From: an uncultured Clostridia bacterium
GTDB taxonomy: Bacteria > Bacillota > Clostridia > Christensenellales > Borkfalkiaceae
Length of the DNA: 9,591 nt
Direction: 5' to 3'
Assembly: GCA_937920115.1 (NCBI GenBank)
Contig: CALGVF010000056.1
Span: forward strand, 1-9,591
A program made the position numbers and the translations under genes. The notes under the pieces are model-generated. The model saw nothing but the letters and a program-made list of their open reading frames with translations. It was not told where the DNA came from and did no database searches. Shown piece by piece: positions 5,671-9,591 of the stretch (its first letter is position 1; each line of letters opens with the position of its first letter).

Positions 5671-6458
5671 CCGCCGATTTGTCCTTTAAGTCCGAATGAG
5701 TTTACCGCCTCTAAAAGTTCGTTCATGGTTTCTTTCGAGGGTGGTTCTATGCCCGTTAAGGAATAATCTCTCGAAAGTCCTTTGTATTTGTCCGTTCCTA
5801 TCCTGTGATAGGGCAAAATGTGCATTTCGGTCACGCCTTTAAGACTGCTCGCAAACCTCGCGATATCCGAAATTTCCTCTTTCGTTGCGTTGAAAGTGGG
5901 TATCACGGGCGTGCGGATAATGAGTTTTACCATTCCCGACTCGGCGATTTTTTTGGCGTTTTCGAGTATTTTTTCGTTGGAAACGCCCGTAAATTCCTTG
6001 TGTTTCGCCGAATTTATATGCTTTATGTCCATAAGGTAGGTGTCGAGGTACGGCAGGTACTTTTCGATAACCGAATAGTCCGCGTAGCCCGTCGATTCCA
6101 TAGCCGTATTGAGACCCCTGTCTTTCGCCGCCCGTAAAAGAGCGACCGCAAACTCGGGTTGGGTGAGCGATTCGCCGCCCGAAAGGGTGAGTCCGCCCCC
6201 CGAACGCCTGTAATAAATCCGGTCTCTTTCGACCGTTTCCATTACTTCCGCGACCGTCACGTCCTCGCCGACCGTCTTTTCGACGCCGCCGAGAGTCATT
6301 TTTTCGATTGCGTAGCGTTGACCCTCGGGGTTACAACACCATTTGCAACGCAGAGGACAGCCTTTTAAGAACACGATAGTCCTTATTCCCGGTCCGTCGT
6401 GAACCGAAAATCGCTGAATATCGAATATTCTGCCCGTTGTTTCGAGGTAACTTTCCAT
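5667..6458 (-). CDS. Glycyl-radical enzyme activase (radical SAM), short form without ferredoxin insert, 263 aa
   Basis: This enzyme should cleave S-adenosylmethionine and abstract a hydrogen from the C-terminal glycine of the neighbouring dehydratase, creating the stored glycyl radical. It has the radical SAM signature Cys34-x3-Cys38-x2-Cys41 for the catalytic 4Fe-4S cluster, the class motif SVHDGPGIRT (18-27), the SAM-binding SGGE (93-96), and MDIKH plus LPYHRIG further on. Activases of the glycerol dehydratase, choline lyase and related systems usually carry an extra ferredoxin-like segment with two more clusters after Cys41. Here only about 50 residues separate Cys41 from GGE and they hold a single cysteine (Cys42), so the insert is absent, as in pyruvate formate-lyase activase. 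The residues around it (WCCNPEG, YYRRSGGGLTLSGGE) still look like the ferredoxin-bearing class, so the insert may have been lost. The ATG shares one base with the dehydratase stop (TAATG). A G-rich stretch just upstream can serve as ribosome binding site. Confidence 0.93.
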   Translation of the reverse strand: MESYLETTGRIFDIQRFSVHDGPGIRTIVFLKGCPLRCKWCCNPEGQRYAIEKMTLGGVEKTVGEDVTVAEVMETVERDRIYYRRSGGGLTLSGGESLTQPEFAVALLRAAKDRGLNTAMESTGYADYSVIEKYLPYLDTYLMDIKHINSAKHKEFTGVSNEKILENAKKIAESGMVKLIIRTPVIPTFNATKEEISDIARFASSLKGVTEMHILPYHRIGTDKYKGLSRDYSLTGIEPPSKETMNELLEAVNSFGLKGQIGG

Positions 6459-8983
6459 TAAAAGCCCCCTTGCTCGGTACGGTTGATAATGTCTTCCTGA
6501 AGCGAACGCGAAAGGGTCGTAAATAATGCGGAGTAGCCTGCGACTCTGACCACAAGCCCCTTGTAATTTTCGGGGTGTTTCTGAGCGTCGCGGAGCGTTT
6601 CTCTGCTGACTACGTTGAACTGCATGTGACTGCCCTTTCTGTCGAAATAACCCTGAACGAGCGATACGAAATTTTCAAGCCCGTTTCTGCCCGCAAGAGC
6701 GGTCGGGTGGAATTTCATATTGTACAAAGTACCGTTCGAGGCGATAAAATGGTCGAGAGTCGAAACGGAGTTACACGCCGCCGTCGGGCCTTTGACGTCT
6801 CTGCCTGCCGCGGGAGAAACGCCGTCCGCAACGGGCGTGAACGCAAGTCTGCCGTCGGGGGTCGCTCCCGTCTGAGCCCCGAGCGGAACGTTTGCCGAAA
6901 CGGGATAAAGTCCCGCTTGGAATCTGCCGCCCCTAGGGTTACGGAACGTTTCGAGTTTTTTAGTGTAAACGTAGGCGATTTCCCTCGCGAATTCGTCCAC
7001 TTCTTTAACGTCGTTGCCGTATTTCGGAAGGGCTTGAATATCTTTTAAAAGAGCCTTATATCTCGCCTTGTCGCTTTCGGAGCAAGGGTTGGTTTTTACC
7101 GTTTCGTATATTTTCTTTACGTCGTCGGCGGATAGGTTTTTGCCTTCCGCGGCGAGTCTTTTGCATACCGTAAGGGTAAGTTTTTCGGCGTTCTGATCGT
7201 CCAAATCTTCGCCGTAATTGTTATCGAGAGCCTCTTTTATGAACGGAAGAGTATATTTGCCGTCCTCGAAAACAAGTTTTTTAACCGCCCACATGGCGTC
7301 CGCCATATTCGCGATGCCGAAGCCCTGCGGACCTGTGAAATTGTATATCGCACCGCCCTCTTGTACGCTCTTGCCTCTCTTCACGCAGTCCTCGATCATA
7401 GACGAGAGGAAGGGAAGGGGGCAACGCTCGGCGTGAGCCACGTCTATCGCGTTGTCGGCGTTGACGAGAAGGGATACGAAATAGTCCGACTGCGATTTAT
7501 ACGCGTCGTAAAATTCCTCGAAAGTATCGAACTCGGAGACGTCGCCCGTCTGAGGTCCGACTTTTTCGCCGTCCTCCACGCCGTTTTTGAATACCATTTC
7601 GAGCGGGCGAACCATATTGAAGAACGCGGCGTCGTGCCAACCGTCCGTCTTGCCCGATTTCTGCGGCTCGACGCAACCGATTATGTTGTAGTCCCTCGCG
7701 TCCTCTAAGGTGAGACCTCTCGACATGAGCGAGGGGATAATTACTTCGTCGTTATAGTAGGCGGGGAACCCGATGCCCGTGCGGGTGAGTTCGGCGGCTC
7801 TTATCAGAAATTCGTGCGGCGAACCGTTCCACACTCTGACCGAGAATGACGGTTGCGGCAAAAATACGTGTTCCGTGGCGGTAATCGTCATGAACGAAAG
7901 GTCGTTCGTCGCGTCATCGCCCCTCGTATTCTGACCGCCCGCGATAAGGTTTTGGAACAGACTGTAACCCGCGAAACCCTCAGCCGAAACTTCGTCTCTG
8001 CATTTGTTGAGGTCGTTGAGTTTTACCCATATACAGTCGATGTATTCCTGAGCGGTCTCCCTCGTCATGCCCTCGTTTCTCGATTTTTCGTAGAACGGGT
8101 ACATGTATTGGTCGAATCTTCCGGGGGAAATGGAGTGTCCGCTCGACTCGACTTGAAGGAGCATCTGAACGAACCAAAAACTCTGACACGCCTCGTAGAA
8201 GTTTCTCGCTCCGTATTCGGGAACGCGGTCGCAGTTTTCGGCGATTTTTAAAAGTTCGGCTTTTCTCTTCGGGTCGGACTCGTTTTTCGCCATATCTTCG
8301 GCGAGACGGGCGTACCTTTTCGCATAGCGGATAACCGCTTTGAGCGAAATAAGCACGGCTTCCAAAAACGCGTGTTTTTTGCAGTAATTACCGTCGGAAA
8401 CCTTTATCGAAGCGAGTTCGTCTTTAACCTCTTCGATATACTTCGAATACCCGTAGGTCAAAACCTTGCCGTAATCGACGGTGACGTGACCGATGCCGTT
8501 GTAGAAGTAGTTGCCGGGGGTGAACATATTGTGTTTCATTGCGGTGAGCGTTTCGGGCGACATATAGGAAGTTGCGAGTTCGCTCGTCGTCTTGCCCTTC
8601 CAATACTTGTACACTTCGTGAAGAGTCTTTTTGGTCTCCTCGGATATGTAGAATGGGTCGGCGGTACGAGTCGCCACCGTGTCGAACTCGTTTTCGAGCC
8701 ACTCGAACGAAAATTCGGGGAAAGTCTGACAACTTCTCGGTCTTTTCGTCGCCGAACCGACTATGAGTTCGTCGTCTCTTATCGTAATAGGAATTTTGTC
8801 AAGGATATTCTCGAAAGCCTTGGCTCTGCGGAGAATAATCGGCTCGCCCTCGGTTGCCATATACGACTCGGTTAAAAGGACGGCTCTGTCCGCCTCGATT
8901 TGCGGCATTTCCTTGAATAAATCGGCTTTAAGTTTGTCGATTCTCGGTGATTTTTCAACTTTTTCAGAATAAAATTTCGCCAT
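6458..8983 (-). CDS. dhaB1: B12-independent glycerol/1,2-propanediol dehydratase (glycyl radical enzyme), 841 aa
   Basis: This cytoplasmic, oxygen-sensitive enzyme is expected to dehydrate glycerol to 3-hydroxypropionaldehyde or 1,2-propanediol to propionaldehyde. A pyruvate formate-lyase-like barrel (about 15-690) is followed by a glycyl radical domain (about 710-841). The radical glycine is Gly816 in RVAGYSALF (codon 6536-6538), 25 residues from the end. The thiyl cysteine is Cys437 in IIGCVEPQ, followed by Glu439 and, in GWHD, Asp451. His166 (GIGHVTVDYG) and His283-Ser284 (ESSGHSIS) complete the set. These line up with His164, His281, Ser282, Cys433, Glu435 and Asp447, recalled for Clostridium butyricum glycerol dehydratase, with offsets of only 2 and 4. 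This places the protein in the diol dehydratase group and not with pyruvate formate-lyase (no Cys-Cys), choline lyase or hydroxyproline dehydratase. Glycerol versus propanediol cannot be settled from motifs, so the gene symbol is by analogy. The ATG has AAGGA (8991-8995) seven bases upstream. It is the first gene of the three-gene operon. Confidence 0.93.
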   Translation of the reverse strand: MAKFYSEKVEKSPRIDKLKADLFKEMPQIEADRAVLLTESYMATEGEPIILRRAKAFENILDKIPITIRDDELIVGSATKRPRSCQTFPEFSFEWLENEFDTVATRTADPFYISEETKKTLHEVYKYWKGKTTSELATSYMSPETLTAMKHNMFTPGNYFYNGIGHVTVDYGKVLTYGYSKYIEEVKDELASIKVSDGNYCKKHAFLEAVLISLKAVIRYAKRYARLAEDMAKNESDPKRKAELLKIAENCDRVPEYGARNFYEACQSFWFVQMLLQVESSGHSISPGRFDQYMYPFYEKSRNEGMTRETAQEYIDCIWVKLNDLNKCRDEVSAEGFAGYSLFQNLIAGGQNTRGDDATNDLSFMTITATEHVFLPQPSFSVRVWNGSPHEFLIRAAELTRTGIGFPAYYNDEVIIPSLMSRGLTLEDARDYNIIGCVEPQKSGKTDGWHDAAFFNMVRPLEMVFKNGVEDGEKVGPQTGDVSEFDTFEEFYDAYKSQSDYFVSLLVNADNAIDVAHAERCPLPFLSSMIEDCVKRGKSVQEGGAIYNFTGPQGFGIANMADAMWAVKKLVFEDGKYTLPFIKEALDNNYGEDLDDQNAEKLTLTVCKRLAAEGKNLSADDVKKIYETVKTNPCSESDKARYKALLKDIQALPKYGNDVKEVDEFAREIAYVYTKKLETFRNPRGGRFQAGLYPVSANVPLGAQTGATPDGRLAFTPVADGVSPAAGRDVKGPTAACNSVSTLDHFIASNGTLYNMKFHPTALAGRNGLENFVSLVQGYFDRKGSHMQFNVVSRETLRDAQKHPENYKGLVVRVAGYSALFTTLSRSLQEDIINRTEQGGF

Positions 8984-9084
8984 TTTCTTTTCCTTATTTT
9001 TGATTTCCGTATCCGTTTGTGTTTTGAGTTTTCGTTATCCCGATAGTTTTTAGCAATGTTTCGGGCAGAGCACACCTACTCTAT
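8984..9084 (-). promoter_or_regulatory. About 100-nt leader of the dehydratase operon with two small stems
   Basis: Between the predicted start of transcription (near 9084) and the ATG at 8983 lie about 100 untranslated bases. A 4-bp stem (9079-9082 with 9067-9070) would sit at the very 5' end, and a 5-bp stem (TCGGG at 9061-9065 with CCCGA at 9039-9043) encloses a 17-base loop. The rest is A-rich and unstructured, ending at AAGGA (8991-8995). I do not recognise a riboswitch class, and it is too short for a cobalamin riboswitch. Confidence 0.4.
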
Positions 9085-9090
9085 GACAAT

Positions 9091-9119
9091 AGTATAATAC
9101 GCGAAGCGTAAGTTGTCAA
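9091..9119 (-). promoter_or_regulatory. Promoter of the dehydratase operon with palindrome in spacer
   Basis: On the - strand, TTGACA (9119-9114) and TATACT (9096-9091) are separated by an optimal 17 bp. The spacer contains a 13-bp palindrome, TACGC-TTC-GCGTA (9110-9098), that fills most of the space between the hexamers. This is a possible repressor site, which would fit an operon induced by its substrate, but no regulator gene is in the window. Three A-tracts lie upstream (9124-9147). Confidence 0.85.
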
Positions 9120-9123
9120 TAGA

Positions 9124-9147
9124 TTTTTTTGTTTTTTGTTGTTTTTT
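9124..9147 (-). promoter_or_regulatory. A-tract UP-like element of the operon promoter
   Basis: Read on the - strand, three A-tracts (6 at 9147-9142, 6 at 9137-9132, 7 at 9130-9124) lead into TCTATTGACA. The last two are separated by a single C, as in the A7-C-A6-CTATTGACA ahead of the first lipoprotein gene (152-174). Such tracts bind the RNA polymerase alpha subunit in UP elements and can bend DNA. Confidence 0.55.
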
Positions 9148-9343
9148 CACAAAAAAATTATGCTGACGGCGGGCGGTGAATTCAGGGCAAAATGCCGCAA
9201 AAGCCCGAAAAAGGCGTAGAAAACGCAAAAAATCGAATTTTTGGGCAAATTTAATAAAATTCGGGCAAAACGAGAAGTTTATAACAAAACCACAAAAAAG
9301 CAAGCAAAACAACACGAAAAAATAAAAAGAGATTAAGAGCGGA
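9148..9343. other. A-rich intergenic stretch, no feature seen
   Basis: This stretch is A-rich on the + strand (many AAAA and CAAAA runs) with a short GC-richer part near 9163-9215. A - strand reading frame (9076-9474) runs through it, but its product is a Phe/Leu-rich translation of the A-runs, it crosses the operon promoter and a terminator, and it has no ribosome binding site. I see no gene, tRNA or clear hairpin here. Confidence 0.6.
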
Positions 9344-9372
9344 TAATAAAAGCCCCGACTTAAAGTCGGGGC
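9344..9372 (-). terminator. Intrinsic terminator for a gene beyond the right edge
   Basis: A 9-bp GC-rich stem (GCCCCGACT, 9352-9360, with 9364-9372) with a three-base loop is followed on the - strand by TTTTATTAT. The + strand side has no T-run. It would stop transcription entering from the right and shields the dehydratase promoter from read-through. Confidence 0.8.
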
Positions 9373-9411
9373 GTAGCCGATTATACGATTGTGAATAAAA
9401 AGCAAAAGTAA

Positions 9412-9428
9412 GCCTATAAGTCGATTAT
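9412..9428. repeat. 17-bp repeat upstream of a terminator, copy 2
   Basis: This is identical to 4619-4635 and in the same orientation. On the - strand it precedes the terminator stem by about 40 bp; the first copy precedes its terminator by 17 bp. It marks the 3' side of an unseen gene to the right, or is a dispersed repeat found near gene ends. Confidence 0.7.
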
Positions 9429-9484
9429 CGCGTAATATTTTAAAAAACAACCCAACAATCAGACTGTCTCGCAAACCTCTCTCG

Positions 9485-9591
9485 GCGGCGGACTACCTCT
9501 CTCGTCTTTTACTCGCTTTGCTCGCAAAAGCCACTTCGCCTCGGTGGCGGACGCCCTCTTTCAGTTAGACCTCTATCGTCTTGACTTTCAT
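9485..9591. repeat. Right-edge stretch related to the intergenic repeat family
   Basis: The last 15 bases match 4315-4329 at 14 positions (CGTCTTGACTT-CAT), and the segment shares the CCTCT, CGCTTTG and CCACT-type vocabulary of 4340-4374. It contains GCGAG direct repeats on the - strand around 9511-9525. No open reading frame of note is present. It is cut by the window edge, so its extent is unknown. Confidence 0.45.

Noticed and set aside
8372..8875. 167-aa and other + strand frames opposite the dehydratase gene
   Set aside because: They are shadows of a gene with clear catalytic motifs on the - strand.
6458..8983. Pyruvate formate-lyase, choline lyase or hydroxyproline dehydratase identity
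   Set aside because: There is no adjacent Cys-Cys as in formate-lyase, and the GHS plus GCVEPQ...GWHD set fits diol/glycerol dehydratases better than the other lyases.
8984..9084. Cobalamin riboswitch ahead of the operon, suggested by the PduO-like gene
   Set aside because: The leader is only about 100 nt and shows none of the conserved B12-box sequence; the enzyme is also B12-independent.
4619..9428. 17-bp repeats as attachment sites of an integrated element carrying the operon
   Set aside because: No integrase, recombinase or other mobility gene lies between them, and both copies are placed next to terminators, so a 3'-end element is the simpler reading.
9076..9474. 132-aa reading frame on the - strand
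   Set aside because: It is a low-complexity Phe/Leu product of A-rich DNA that crosses the operon promoter and a terminator and has no ribosome binding site.

Overview
The window looks like chromosomal DNA from an anaerobic, low-to-moderate GC member of the Bacillota, probably an uncultured gut-type Clostridia. Four things suggest this: an oxygen-sensitive glycyl radical enzyme operon, strong sigma-A-type promoters (TTGACA/TATAAT), AGGAG-type ribosome binding sites, and lipoproteins with InlB-type B-repeats. No phage, transposase, CRISPR, tRNA or rRNA gene is visible. The taxonomic call is an inference.

Left half, + strand. Positions 1-168 hold a dispersed intergenic repeat. A consensus promoter (169-198) drives a 524-aa lipoprotein of unknown function (248-1822) with six similar beta-strand-like segments. 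It ends at a strong intrinsic terminator (1855-1894). A second promoter (1964-1991) has perfect -35 and -10 hexamers, but its 16-bp spacer contains an uninterrupted run of 11 G. It drives a 699-aa lipoprotein (2055-4154) with InlB/Flg_new-type repeats and a beta-sandwich-like segment. The G-run is a candidate phase-variation switch for this surface protein.

Middle, 4155-4671: a convergent intergenic region. It holds the terminator of the second lipoprotein, a second copy of the left-edge repeat, three 20-bp tandem units that each contain a triloop hairpin, a REP-like hairpin, and the minus-strand terminator of the right-hand operon.

Right half, - strand. A compact three-gene operon (8983 down to 4672) is transcribed from a strong promoter (9091-9119) with A-tract UP-like sequence and a 13-bp palindrome inside the spacer. 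Gene order is a B12-independent glycerol/1,2-propanediol dehydratase-type glycyl radical enzyme, its radical-SAM activase, and a PduO-like two-domain protein. Stops and starts overlap (TAATG and ATGA), so translation is probably coupled. The dehydratase would convert glycerol to 3-hydroxypropionaldehyde or propanediol to propionaldehyde, and the activase would install its glycyl radical. The third gene is puzzling: it has a cobalamin adenosyltransferase-like domain beside an enzyme that needs no cobalamin, and its nucleotide-binding loop looks altered. The activase also lacks the ferredoxin-like insert usual for this enzyme class. No shell protein, aldehyde dehydrogenase or alcohol dehydrogenase gene is in the window.

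The right end (9121-9591) has no credible gene. It holds A/T tracts, a minus-strand terminator for a gene beyond the window, a 17-bp repeat shared with the operon's 3' end, and another stretch related to the intergenic repeat family.
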